DNA from: Agaribacter marinus
Lineage (GTDB): Bacteria > Pseudomonadota > Gammaproteobacteria > Enterobacterales > Alteromonadaceae
DNA length: 64,000 nucleotides
Assembly (NCBI RefSeq): GCF_030160655.1
Contig: NZ_BSOT01000011.1
Location: 62,001 to 126,000 of the forward strand
Direction: 5' to 3'
In this document: positions 52,342 to 60,830 of the stretch, piece by piece
Numbering within the stretch: the first letter of the stretch is position 1
Layout: the number at the start of each line of letters is the position of its first letter
Notes under the pieces: model-generated
Seen by the model: the letters and a program-made list of their open reading frames with translations, nothing else
Database searches by the model: none
Told to the model about the DNA's origin: nothing
Position numbers and translations under genes: made by a program

Positions 52342-55300
52342 TTAGTTTAAGTTACCTAAGTTTTCAAAAAAGATATCCCGTGTTTCATTGTGATCTAACG
52401 AATAAACCATACCATAACTTCCATCATCTAGCCTGATTACATGGGGCTCGAAACCTTCAATATCCGTCACATATATTGGCGATTCAAATTGCCCATTGTC
52501 TTGAAGAATCTCATAATAAAGTTTGCCATACCGCACATAAAACAGCCGTATATCTTCATTGCTCTTTGTAAAGGAGATGACAGATGAGGCGTAGCCATCT
52601 TTTTCAATCGTTTGTACATGCTCCCAATCTTCACCAGCATCAGATCTGACGATCTCAATACCAGATTTTCCATAAGAAATATATGCCATAAGTAAAGAGC
52701 CGTTGGACAACTGGATGACTTTGGAACCAAAATCAAAATCTTCATCGTTTGCTACTTGGACAGGTGCCGTCCAATTTTCTAGATCAAATGACGTGATCGT
52801 ATATACGTTAACATTATTTCCATCAGTATTGCGTGAGAATGAAACCATAAACTCGCCGGAATCTAGTTGAATAATATCATCTTCAGATGGGGAATGAGTA
52901 ACACAGATTCCGCTGTCAAAGCATGTTTTAGTTGTCGGTATTGGGATAGAGGCTTTACGATCCCATTGACCAAAGCTAACTTCTTCTAATACACATAGTG
53001 ATGACGAACCGCAACTTGTCAGCAGGTAGAGAGCACCGTCAGGAGCATTATACAATACTGTTCGACTGCTTGAGTATTGGTTCAATCTATCGGTAGATTT
53101 AAACCATGTTGCTCCATGGTCATTGGAGTTGTTTATCGCCAGGGTCACGTCATCACCGAAAACACGATATGAGACTCGAAGTTTACCCGTATTGTCTTGA
53201 ATAAATGATGTTGCAGACAAACTTCCACTTTCGTTACTAGTAATATTAACACCAGGGTCTGGTTGCATAAAGAATTTGCAAGTGTCATTTTCAGTACAAG
53301 TTACCGAGTAATATACCGATTGCCTATACAACTGCGTAATTCTCTCGCCATTACAGATATTGTTTGCTCTAGAGCAATAAAAGGATACGTCTGTTCTGAA
53401 GTTTCCTTCATAACTTGGTGCAGGAAATGTAACTTCCCAAGCTTCTTTAATCGGGTTATATAAACCGTTGAAGAAATTTTCTTCAGTGTATCTTTGAATT
53501 CGATTATTTGGATCTGTTTCGTCATAGGTGTAATACTGAACGTGATACCCCATACTTGAGCTTGCTTTGCCACCTTGAGTTGTTTTACCTCGCACTAACC
53601 ATTCTATTTGAGCTTCTGCCAAGTAATCATCTTTAACCCGCGCTACCTCAATATTATCTAGGGCATCAATTATTGTGTCGTTGTCATCATCGTTGTCAAA
53701 ATTGTCCCCAATACCGTCATTGTCTAAGTCGAAAGTTTCTGTCGAATCGAAGGGAAACATATCATTGATGTCGAATACGCCGTCATTGTCATCATCTGTA
53801 TCCGCATTGTTTCCAATACCATCTTCATCTGTATCTATAGACTCGGCGCTGTTTAAGGGGAATGCATCACTAACATCGTCAACTCCGTCATTGTCATCGT
53901 CTGGGTCTGCATTATTCCCGATACCGTCTTCATCGTTATCTAGATACTCACTGTCATCTAGTGGGAAGCTATCGTTTACATCCTCAACATTGTCATTATC
54001 GTCATCTGTATCCGCATTGTTTCCAATACCATCATCATCCGTATCTACTGATTCGGTGTTGTCGAGCGGGAAAACATCATTGACATCGTCAACTCCGTCA
54101 TTGTCATCGTCTTGGTCCGCATTATTACCGACGCCGTCTTCATCGTTATCCACAGACTCAGTACTGTCTAGCGGAAAGACATCGTTTATGTCTGCAACGC
54201 CATCATTATCATCGTCTTGGTCTGCATTATCACCAATACCGTCTTTATCGTTGTCTTGGAATTCAGTGCTGTCTAGTGGAAAACTATCATTTAAATCTTC
54301 AACATTATCATTGTCGTCATCTATATCAGCGTTATTACCAATACCATCATTATCGCTGTCTATTGATTCACTATTATCATATGGAAATGCATCTTCGATA
54401 TCCAATACGCCGTCATTGTCATCATCAGTATCTGCATTGTCACCAACGAAATCTAAGTCGTTGTCACGCCACTCTGATGCTAAAGTTGGGAATAAATCCA
54501 TCTGATTTTCAATATTGTCGCCATCCAAGTCACTATCGAGACTATTCAGTACTCCATCGTCATCAATATCACTGTTCAACAAAATACGAGTTTGATCTGA
54601 AATATTAGACAATGACGCATCCGCAGGAATTTCTATATCCGCTATCCCCATTTCCGTGATTTCTGTCTTTAGTTCGTCGAGTAATAATGATATTTTCTTG
54701 TTATTCGCCCCGGCAAAGTTCAATTTGTTTACTGATTGAGAGAAAAATGCCAACTCATCACTGCTATAGGGTAATTCGTTTTTGGACACACCATCTACTG
54801 AACCATCTTTTAAGTCGGATGCTAGAGCATTCATTAACTGATCCAACACCACCGTGTCACCACTTAACTGCCGCCTGAATTGAAAAAGCTGAGCCGCAAA
54901 AATTTCATTAGAAAGTCGCGCTTCCCAAAGTTTTTCGAGGCTGTCTTCATTTGTGTCTCCGTAGACTATTGGCACCGTTAAGCGCGTATTGAATTGGCTT
55001 GAAACTTGCCGTACAAATGCTGATCTAACAAGTGCACTTGATGCAGAAATTGTGTCTTCAGTTATGCCTTCTCCTGTTAAATCTGACAGAATCACTTTTA
55101 GTGTCAAAGTAGATAGTGGTGTCGCAAATAAGAAGTCTTTTTCTTTAATTTGCTCTGCGCTTACTAAGTTACGTAAAACAGAAAAAACAGGCGAAGAACC
55201 CGTTGTCATGTCGATTGTTCCGTCATTCGCCGTAAATTGAATAACATACCAATCGTCAGGCTCGCCTACTAATTGCATATCAGAAATGAGAGCATTTTCA

Positions 55301-55578
55301 TTTGTAGTCGCACTTGCGACTAACAGTCCTAAACCGTTAGTATTTCCAGGAGCAAATTTGTACAAGGACACATCAGCATATTTTAGTGGACCTTTTACAC
55401 CGGCACCTTCAATGCTATACACAGGTTCTGGGGGGGGATTGGTAGCAGGTTGACTTGGGGCCGATTGGTTTGGAGAGGTCCCTGAATCGCTACCACCTCC
55501 GCCACCACATGCAGCCATCATTAAGGCAGAAGCGATTACAATTGATATTTTTTTTATTTCTAACGAATGACTTTTCAT
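52342..55578 (-). CDS. Lipoprotein with thrombospondin type-3 calcium repeats and a sialidase-like propeller
   Basis: 1078-residue surface or periplasmic lipoprotein. The lipobox MAAC gives C24, followed by a Gly/Ser/Pro linker. Residues ~50-340 form an uncharacterised helical domain. Residues ~345-640 hold eight thrombospondin type-3-like units of 35 residues (DxDxDGIGxNAD.DDDNDGV.D), each able to bind calcium. Residues ~700-1078 resemble a BNR/sialidase-type propeller ('NNSNDHGATWFKSTDRL', 'RSDAGEDWEHV'). No catalytic residues of true sialidases can be assigned, so it may bind rather than cut. Alone on its strand, convergent with the nidogen-like gene. A 276-codon antisense frame across the repeats is a by-product of their composition. 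Confidence 0.83.
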   Translation of the reverse strand: MKSHSLEIKKISIVIASALMMAACGGGGGSDSGTSPNQSAPSQPATNPPPEPVYSIEGAGVKGPLKYADVSLYKFAPGNTNGLGLLVASATTNENALISDMQLVGEPDDWYVIQFTANDGTIDMTTGSSPVFSVLRNLVSAEQIKEKDFLFATPLSTLTLKVILSDLTGEGITEDTISASSALVRSAFVRQVSSQFNTRLTVPIVYGDTNEDSLEKLWEARLSNEIFAAQLFQFRRQLSGDTVVLDQLMNALASDLKDGSVDGVSKNELPYSSDELAFFSQSVNKLNFAGANNKKISLLLDELKTEITEMGIADIEIPADASLSNISDQTRILLNSDIDDDGVLNSLDSDLDGDNIENQMDLFPTLASEWRDNDLDFVGDNADTDDDNDGVLDIEDAFPYDNSESIDSDNDGIGNNADIDDDNDNVEDLNDSFPLDSTEFQDNDKDGIGDNADQDDDNDGVADINDVFPLDSTESVDNDEDGVGNNADQDDDNDGVDDVNDVFPLDNTESVDTDDDGIGNNADTDDDNDNVEDVNDSFPLDDSEYLDNDEDGIGNNADPDDDNDGVDDVSDAFPLNSAESIDTDEDGIGNNADTDDDNDGVFDINDMFPFDSTETFDLDNDGIGDNFDNDDDNDTIIDALDNIEVARVKDDYLAEAQIEWLVRGKTTQGGKASSSMGYHVQYYTYDETDPNNRIQRYTEENFFNGLYNPIKEAWEVTFPAPSYEGNFRTDVSFYCSRANNICNGERITQLYRQSVYYSVTCTENDTCKFFMQPDPGVNITSNESGSLSATSFIQDNTGKLRVSYRVFGDDVTLAINNSNDHGATWFKSTDRLNQYSSSRTVLYNAPDGALYLLTSCGSSSLCVLEEVSFGQWDRKASIPIPTTKTCFDSGICVTHSPSEDDIIQLDSGEFMVSFSRNTDGNNVNVYTITSFDLENWTAPVQVANDEDFDFGSKVIQLSNGSLLMAYISYGKSGIEIVRSDAGEDWEHVQTIEKDGYASSVISFTKSNEDIRLFYVRYGKLYYEILQDNGQFESPIYVTDIEGFEPHVIRLDDGSYGMVYSLDHNETRDIFFENLGNLN
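53670..54460. repeat. 105-bp tandem repeats encoding the thrombospondin type-3 array
   Basis: About seven and a half diverged copies with a 105-base period, recognisable by the recurring gtcatcatcNgtatctgcattgt-like core on the plus strand. It lies within the coding region and keeps the frame, so this is a protein repeat and not a CRISPR or satellite. Confidence 0.85.
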
Positions 55579-55773
55579 TACAACATCCCTGTTTGTTTAT
55601 CGATGCAAATAATGTACTTAATATTTAGCACACTATTTGCGCGATAATAACAGAGAGCGTTACTTTTTTGAAGATTCGAAATGTATCATCCGACAAAAGT
55701 ATTGTGGCCTGTGTGGTTGCACTATCCTCATAAGCTGTTTCGCAATGTGTCATTCGACTTTTCAAATTAAGTT

Positions 55774-56814
55774 TTACACTAATTCCGCTAACATATCTTC
55801 ACTGTAAGGTGTAAGCGCTTCCCCTTTTTTGACTTTTTCGATGTAGTTATGGTTTGCAATAAATGGTCTGCCGATAGCTACTAAATCAAATTTATCTTCG
55901 GATATTGCGGTACTGGCTGTTTCTGCTGAATATCCGCCAACGCCAACCAATGTTTTACTGTAGTTGGCTCTGACATAACTAGATGCTTGACCACCTAAAT
56001 AGTCAAAAATCATAGTGTCATCAAAAATACCAATATGCAGAAACGCTAAATCGCGTTTTTCAAGCGCCGCTAATAAATGATCAAAAACGTCTCGATCTTC
56101 AGCCGTGCCAGCCATGTTAAAGTATGCGCCCGGAGAAATCCGTAATGCGGTTCTGTCAGCGCCAATTTTGTCAGTTATTGCATCTACCACTGCTAACGGA
56201 AAGCGCACCATGTTTTCTGGCGTTTGCCCGTATTCATCGTTACGTTTATTGCTATCATGATGTAAGAACTGGTCCAACAAATAGCCATTTGCGCCATGGA
56301 TTTCTACGCCGTCAAAGCCCGCTTCTATAGCGTTTTCAGCCGCTTTTACAAAGTCATTCACAAGGTTTTGTATGTCTGTTTTGGTCGCTGCTTTTGGCGT
56401 TTGATATCTTAATTCGCGCATTCTAGGGACATTTCCTTCTACGCCCACCGCGGACGCTGAAAGCACCTCATCGCCATCATAAAAATAAGGATGGGCAACT
56501 CTACCGGTGTGCCAAAGCTGTGCAAACATCTTACCGCCATTTTTATGGACGGCTTGCGTTACCACTTGCCAACCTTTTATTTGCTCAGGTGAGAAAAGTC
56601 CGGGTGTATTGGGGTAGCCTTGTCCGTCAGGACGAATGATTGTGGCTTCTGAAATAATAAGGCCTGCATCGGCACGGCGAGAATAATAGTCTGCCATTTG
56701 CTGAGTAGGGACTAAGTTATCATCTGCCATGCAACGCGTTAATGGCGCCATCAGAATGCGATTCTTTAATGTAATTGTGTCATTTAATGAAAATGTCTCG
56801 AAAAGGTTTTCCAC
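55774..56814 (-). CDS. nemA: Old yellow enzyme family alkene/N-ethylmaleimide reductase
   Basis: FMN-dependent NAD(P)H oxidoreductase that reduces activated C=C bonds, including electrophiles and quinone-like compounds. The start 'LFETFSLNDTITLKNRILMAPLTR', 'AQLWHTGRVAHP', 'GFDGVEIHGANGYLLDQFLHHDSNKR' and 'NDEYGQ' match the classic OYE class, and the substrate-binding His-x2-Asn pair is in HGAN. 346 residues is standard. It is downstream of the CMD-like gene on the same strand (56-base gap), and a TetR gene with twin operators lies divergently upstream, so NemR-like control of electrophile detoxification is likely (inference). Assignment to nemA proper versus another OYE is not certain. Confidence 0.9.
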   Translation of the reverse strand: MENLFETFSLNDTITLKNRILMAPLTRCMADDNLVPTQQMADYYSRRADAGLIISEATIIRPDGQGYPNTPGLFSPEQIKGWQVVTQAVHKNGGKMFAQLWHTGRVAHPYFYDGDEVLSASAVGVEGNVPRMRELRYQTPKAATKTDIQNLVNDFVKAAENAIEAGFDGVEIHGANGYLLDQFLHHDSNKRNDEYGQTPENMVRFPLAVVDAITDKIGADRTALRISPGAYFNMAGTAEDRDVFDHLLAALEKRDLAFLHIGIFDDTMIFDYLGGQASSYVRANYSKTLVGVGGYSAETASTAISEDKFDLVAIGRPFIANHNYIEKVKKGEALTPYSEDMLAELV

Positions 56815-56870
56815 TAGTCAATCCTATAAAAATTTTGAGCATAATTGCTTGTAAATTATGATGTGCAAAT

Positions 56871-57422
56871 TTATTTTGCTTGCCAATCAAAAGGCTTAAA
56901 GGCGTCATCAACCGGCGTATTGGCTAAATGATTTGTATAGTTACTCATTACTTTTTGAGCAAGAATCAAAATAATGTCGAGTACTTGTTGTTGCTGGTAT
57001 CCTGCGTTAAAAAAGGCGGTCAATTGCGCGTCTTCGACAACTCCTCTTGCGCGAGTTATAGCGAGTATCGTGGTTTTTAGCGTATTGAGCTTTTTGTCAG
57101 ATAGTACTTCGTTATTACGTAACTCATTGATTAACTTATCGTTTATTTTCATGCTTTTAGCGATAGCGGTATGAGCTGGCACACAATAGTGGCATGCATG
57201 TTCAACATTGATTGTTTGCCAAACAACTGTTAACTCTTCCGCGTTAAATGATGTTTTTTGTGCCAATGTGTGCAGTGTTTGATAAGCCTCAAGTAGTTGA
57301 GGGGACTCTGCCATTACTGCATGCAGGTTTGGGATCATGCCAAAGGCATTCTCTGAGTTTTCAAACAATGGTATTGCTTCACTAGGAGCGCTTTCTTTGG
57401 TGTGTAGTGTAAAATTATGCAT
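56871..57422 (-). CDS. Carboxymuconolactone decarboxylase/AhpD-like protein
   Basis: 183-residue protein of the CMD/AhpD superfamily, small alpha-helical proteins that often act as disulphide reductases. The hallmark 'VEHACHYCVPAHTAIA' carries the CxxC pair with the upstream Glu and downstream His. 'NDKLINELRNNE' and 'FFNAGYQQQQVLDIIL' also fit. It heads a two-gene unit with the old yellow enzyme and faces the TetR gene, so an antioxidant or electrophile-stress role fits. Start at 57422 leaves the twin operators ~90-130 bases upstream. Confidence 0.87.
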   Translation of the reverse strand: MHNFTLHTKESAPSEAIPLFENSENAFGMIPNLHAVMAESPQLLEAYQTLHTLAQKTSFNAEELTVVWQTINVEHACHYCVPAHTAIAKSMKINDKLINELRNNEVLSDKKLNTLKTTILAITRARGVVEDAQLTAFFNAGYQQQQVLDIILILAQKVMSNYTNHLANTPVDDAFKPFDWQAK

Positions 57423-57512
57423 GTTGAACTCCGATGTCGTTTAATAATATTTATATAAGCTCTGACGTTTGAGGGCTTGTATATTTGTTTTGATTTTATA
57501 ATCTAGCTTTAC

Positions 57513-57551
57513 TTGAACACTTGTTCAAGTAATAATTGAACAGGTGTTCAA
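57513..57551. promoter_or_regulatory. Twin TetR-type operators
   Basis: Two copies of the same 16-base palindrome, TTGAACANNTGTTCAA, at 57513-57528 and 57536-57551, 23 bases centre to centre. They sit between the divergent CMD/OYE unit and the TetR gene, so one repressor probably controls both sides. Confidence 0.85.
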
Positions 57552-57577
57552 AACTTTGTAATCTACGGTATATCTTT

Positions 57578-58177
57578 ATGAAATATAACCACACTGAGGC
57601 AATAGAAAAGGCAACGCAGTTGTTTTGGCAGAAAGGCTTTCAAGCATCGGGTATGCGTGACATTCAACATGCCTTAGATATGCGGCCTGGCAGTATTTAT
57701 GCGCGCTTTAAAAGTAAAGACGTTTTATTTCAAACTGTCGTTGAACAATATAACGAATGCAATAGAAGAAAACTGGTCGAGGTAGCAAATGCGGTGTCTC
57801 CAATCAACGCCTTGCGTGAGTTTATTATTACACCGCTCACTGGTTCGGAAGACAAACGCTATGCACGGCAGTGCTTATTAGTTAAAACTATTCCTGAGTT
57901 AGATCTTCTTGGCATAAATTGCCAACAAGTGGTTATGGAGGGAATTACAACATCCCGTGAATGTTTTATTTTGGTGATAGAAAGTGCTATTGATAAGAAT
58001 GAATTGCCCGCAAATACACCCGTGAGCAATGCGGCAGATTGGCTGATGAATCAATTTATTGGTTTACGCGCTTATGCGTCAATCAATGATGATGACATGG
58101 GCATCAAATTTATGGTTGATAAGTTATTCATCGATTTAACTAGTGCTTGGCCTGAAACACAGGCGTTGAGTGAATAA
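57578..58177 (+). CDS. TetR family repressor of the OYE unit
   Basis: 199-residue one-component regulator. The N-terminal DNA-binding domain is clear: 'AIEKATQLFWQKGFQASGMRDIQ', then the recognition part 'MRPGSIYARFKSKDVLFQTVVEQY'. The C-terminal ligand domain starts near residue 70 and contains 'RQCLLVKTIPEL', seen in repressors of the TetR_C family related to NemR, where a cysteine senses electrophiles; C108 is a candidate, but this is inference. The ATG at 57578 is 26 bases after the second operator; an upstream in-frame TTG (57536) lies in the operator itself. Autoregulation is expected. Confidence 0.87.
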   Translation: MKYNHTEAIEKATQLFWQKGFQASGMRDIQHALDMRPGSIYARFKSKDVLFQTVVEQYNECNRRKLVEVANAVSPINALREFIITPLTGSEDKRYARQCLLVKTIPELDLLGINCQQVVMEGITTSRECFILVIESAIDKNELPANTPVSNAADWLMNQFIGLRAYASINDDDMGIKFMVDKLFIDLTSAWPETQALSE

Positions 58178-58188
58178 GTTTTGCTATA

Positions 58189-58260
58189 GTGCTACTGCCA
58201 ACACTGATGTTTTTGACTGTGGGGGTATTGAGCTTTGTGATCGGTTTTCGAAGAAAATAA
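58189..58260 (+). other. Very short frame resembling an orphan membrane-anchor tail
   Basis: Right after the TetR stop, a frame opening with GTG reads a hydrophobic stretch 'LLPTLMFLTVGVLSFVIGF' followed by RRK and TAA. It looks like a C-terminal sorting-type anchor without its protein, or a 23-residue membrane peptide. No clear ribosome site. Chance is possible. Confidence 0.2.
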
Positions 58261-58401
58261 TGCTTACATCAGTTGATGAGTTTGCGTAAGCTAAAAATCA
58301 GTCATTTAGCTTTTAATATTAATGCGCAATAAAGCCGCTGATTTATGTATTTCTAGTGATTAAATCAACGGCCGGAGCGTGATTCACATAAATAATATAG
58401 T

Positions 58402-60063
58402 TTAATTACTTACTATGATGGGCTTTCCTTCATATGTACCAATCATTTTTTTCGTTTGCTCTAAATTTTTAATATTAAGTTCAGTGGGTGAAATAATCAC
58501 AGCCTCTTCGAACCAACGCAAGGCACTTTCGGTATCACCGTTCGCGAAATAACTTGTCCCGAGCAACGTTGCCCAATAATCGGGGGCGTTAAGACCCTGC
58601 AGTTTGGTTTCTGCCATTAACTGTTCCAAAATATCTATTGCCGTTTCGAAATTCTGTAATCTAAAGTGTCCGTTAGCGAGCGCTGCTTCTATTTCAACTT
58701 CTTTATGACTGAAGTTTTCTCGCCAATGAGATGCATACTCAATAATCTTATCCCAACGCTCCAAGTATGTTGCTGAGGCTATTGTTCGGACTATCATGGC
58801 GTGCAAATTGTGGCTCGAAATGTCAACGTCACCTAATAATTTCATTATCTGATCTGATGTCACTACTACTTGCTTATGTTGTTTCTGCAATGAAGTTAAG
58901 AGATGTTTTGCCGCCAAAATCTCTAACTGACTTTGCTTAGAGAAGGCGCTTAAGTTTTCTAAAATAGGGTTCAAAATATCTTCTGCAAGTGCTAGGTTTT
59001 GCTCTTTGCCGAATATTGCTGTACTAAAAGCATCTAGCTCGGGAGTTGATGCAACCATTAGTGTAGATTTTGGTGGAGTATTCTTTAAAACTTTATCAAC
59101 TACTCCAGTTGCGTTTGATAGCCCTATCCAGCCAAAGAGGCAAAATAATCCTACTATTACTGTGTTGTGTCGTTTTTTCATTTGTATTTCCTCGTCTAAT
59201 ATTAAGACTCGTTTAAGGTTAAATTTTTGCCCATAGCGAATACTGGCTATTGGCTGATTGACAACACGTTTATCGATAGTTGTTTGTTGATTTAGCATTA
59301 TTTGAATCAACAACTGTTGATAACTATTCTCCGGCATCTGCGACTGACAAGTTTCGTCGCAACTGAGCTCCATTTGCTGTTTGGTATAATTACTTGCCCA
59401 CCATGCGATAGGGTTCCACCAAAGTAGGCGTTGTAGAATGCAGATAACCCATAACCAGCGAGGGTCGTTTTGTTTTATATGCGTGACTTCATGCAACACA
59501 GTAGCGCTAAGTTGCTCGGTGTCTTGCAGGGTTTCGTCTATCCAAATCAACGGGTGAAGTAGCCCTGTTGCCATGCCTGGGCCTTGGCTAGCTATTCGTC
59601 GAATAGGATATTGAGCGGCATGTGCTGTGTTGTCATGCTTGAGGGTTTGCCAAAGTGCGTTGTCTAGTCGCGAATTTGCAAGCCATGCACGCATTAGTTT
59701 GCGATAACGGCATATGTCTCGTGCAAATAAGCTTAGGCCTATTGCTGCAACGACAAGCCATAAGTAGTCTAAAGATACCGTTAACCAATTTATCTGCATG
59801 TTTGTTTGAAGCGCTGTATTGTTTAACGCATTGATGGCAGGCATAGCAATGTTACTGGCGTCAATTTGCGGCAAAGCAAATAAGGGGGAGTTGGCCATGG
59901 TGTGTGGCAGACTAATGTGCAATATATGCCAAGGTATTAACCAGCTTACTAACATTGTAATGCCAACATAGAAGCGAAGTCTCGCAGGAGATTTAGCCAG
60001 TGCCATTAGGGCTAATGCACACAATAGGCTTAACAATAAATTTAGGATAAAATAGCGTTCCAT
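58402..60063 (-). CDS. BlaR1/MecR1-like M56 membrane peptidase with TPR C-terminus
   Basis: 553-residue membrane zinc peptidase. Transmembrane helices near 5-22, 33-55 and ~98-118 and the cytoplasmic zinc site HEVTH (H191-H195) with 'DETCQ' downstream mark peptidase family M56. A fourth helix is at ~300. In BlaR1 and MecR1 the protein ends in a penicillin-binding sensor domain; here that is replaced by ~210 residues of helical tetratricopeptide-like repeats ('ALANGHFRLQNFETAIDILEQLM', 'YWATLLGTSYFANGDTESALRWFEEA'). It forms an operon with the BlaI-type repressor upstream (11-base gap). It would cleave the repressor after an unknown signal, probably not a beta-lactam. Confidence 0.87.
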   Translation of the reverse strand: MERYFILNLLLSLLCALALMALAKSPARLRFYVGITMLVSWLIPWHILHISLPHTMANSPLFALPQIDASNIAMPAINALNNTALQTNMQINWLTVSLDYLWLVVAAIGLSLFARDICRYRKLMRAWLANSRLDNALWQTLKHDNTAHAAQYPIRRIASQGPGMATGLLHPLIWIDETLQDTEQLSATVLHEVTHIKQNDPRWLWVICILQRLLWWNPIAWWASNYTKQQMELSCDETCQSQMPENSYQQLLIQIMLNQQTTIDKRVVNQPIASIRYGQKFNLKRVLILDEEIQMKKRHNTVIVGLFCLFGWIGLSNATGVVDKVLKNTPPKSTLMVASTPELDAFSTAIFGKEQNLALAEDILNPILENLSAFSKQSQLEILAAKHLLTSLQKQHKQVVVTSDQIMKLLGDVDISSHNLHAMIVRTIASATYLERWDKIIEYASHWRENFSHKEVEIEAALANGHFRLQNFETAIDILEQLMAETKLQGLNAPDYWATLLGTSYFANGDTESALRWFEEAVIISPTELNIKNLEQTKKMIGTYEGKPIIVSN

Positions 60064-60074
60064 TGGCTGGCTCC

Positions 60075-60467
60075 CTATTTTTTAGATTTACGTTGCGTTG
60101 ACTTCTTTTCTGCCAACATCTTTTCTAACTTCTCAATATCATCATTATTCAGTTCTTCGTTTTCAATCAATTGCGCAATGAGTTGTTGAGGTCTATTTGA
60201 AAACAAGCGCCGTAAAAAACCTTTGAGCAGTGGTGTAGATAACGACTCTTGTTTTATGGCTGGCGCATAGAAAATGGTTCTTCCTTGCAAGCTTTCACGC
60301 TTAATTGCCGATTTTTGCTCCAACCTATCGACAATGGTTTTTACTGTCGAGTAACTAACTTCTTTATTTTCAGTAATAAGTTCATGCACTTGTGGCGCGG
60401 ATGCTTTGTTTACTCGCCAAAATATACTCATTACGTCGAGTTCAAAATCACTAAGTTTTTTGTTCAT
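60075..60467 (-). CDS. BlaI/MecI-family transcriptional repressor
   Basis: 130-residue winged-helix repressor whose partner peptidase is the next gene. 'LSDFELDVMSIFWRVNKASAPQVHEL', 'VSYSTVKTIVDRLEQKSAIKRE' (recognition helix and wing) and a C-terminal helical dimerisation region fit the family. In this family the repressor is inactivated by cleavage near the middle of the helical region. Its promoter region holds two exact BlaI boxes, listed at 60481, so it should repress its own operon. Confidence 0.92.
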   Translation of the reverse strand: MNKKLSDFELDVMSIFWRVNKASAPQVHELITENKEVSYSTVKTIVDRLEQKSAIKRESLQGRTIFYAPAIKQESLSTPLLKGFLRRLFSNRPQQLIAQLIENEELNNDDIEKLEKMLAEKKSTQRKSKK

Positions 60468-60480
60468 GGGTAATCCTTCT

Positions 60481-60513
60481 CTACATTTGTAGTTTTTATA
60501 TCTACAAATGTAG
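60481..60513. promoter_or_regulatory. Twin BlaI-type operators
   Basis: CTACATTTGTAG (60481-60492) and CTACAAATGTAG (60502-60513), each containing TACANNTGTA, the BlaI/MecI core. The two are reverse complements of each other with centres 21 bases apart, the usual dimer-pair arrangement. They lie 14 bases before the repressor start codon. Confidence 0.9.
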
Positions 60514-60714
60514 ATTATAGAGTTAGGGCTGTCAAATACATCGGGGAATATTTTTTGTGACTATGGCGGAGGGTTCTTAAGGTTGCTGTAAAGGTTAGAC
60601 ATGTGAATACGACTCATGTGCTAGCTCAAAAAGATAAAATTCTATTAGCCCCTCATCGGCAGAAAACTAAGATTAACTACTAATGAAAAATATCGAAATG
60701 AGGGGTATAGCGGT

Positions 60715-60736
60715 ATCCATAAAAATTTTTATGGAT
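60715..60736. promoter_or_regulatory. Perfect 22-bp palindrome upstream of a lipoprotein gene
   Basis: atccat-aaaaa followed by its exact reverse complement, no spacer, about 95 bases before the lipoprotein start. A protein-binding site is plausible; it may also simply be an AT-rich cruciform. Confidence 0.45.
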
Positions 60737-60830
60737 TAGACTATTCCGGTGGGGAAGAGAAATCCCTATATTGGTTTGGGTAAATTTCCCCAAACGTATT
60801 CAATTAAAAATTAAAATGGAACTTAGTAAT

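Noticed and set aside
53670-54460. Regular repeats that at first look like a CRISPR array
   Set aside because: Period of 105 bases is kept in frame, the repeats are diverged, and they translate into calcium-binding units.
53675-54505. 276-codon plus-strand frame, extremely Ser/Leu-rich with repeats
   Set aside because: It is the antisense of the Asp/Asn-rich thrombospondin type-3 repeats; reading GAT/GAC runs backwards gives ATC/TCA-type codons. No ribosome site and no plausible protein.
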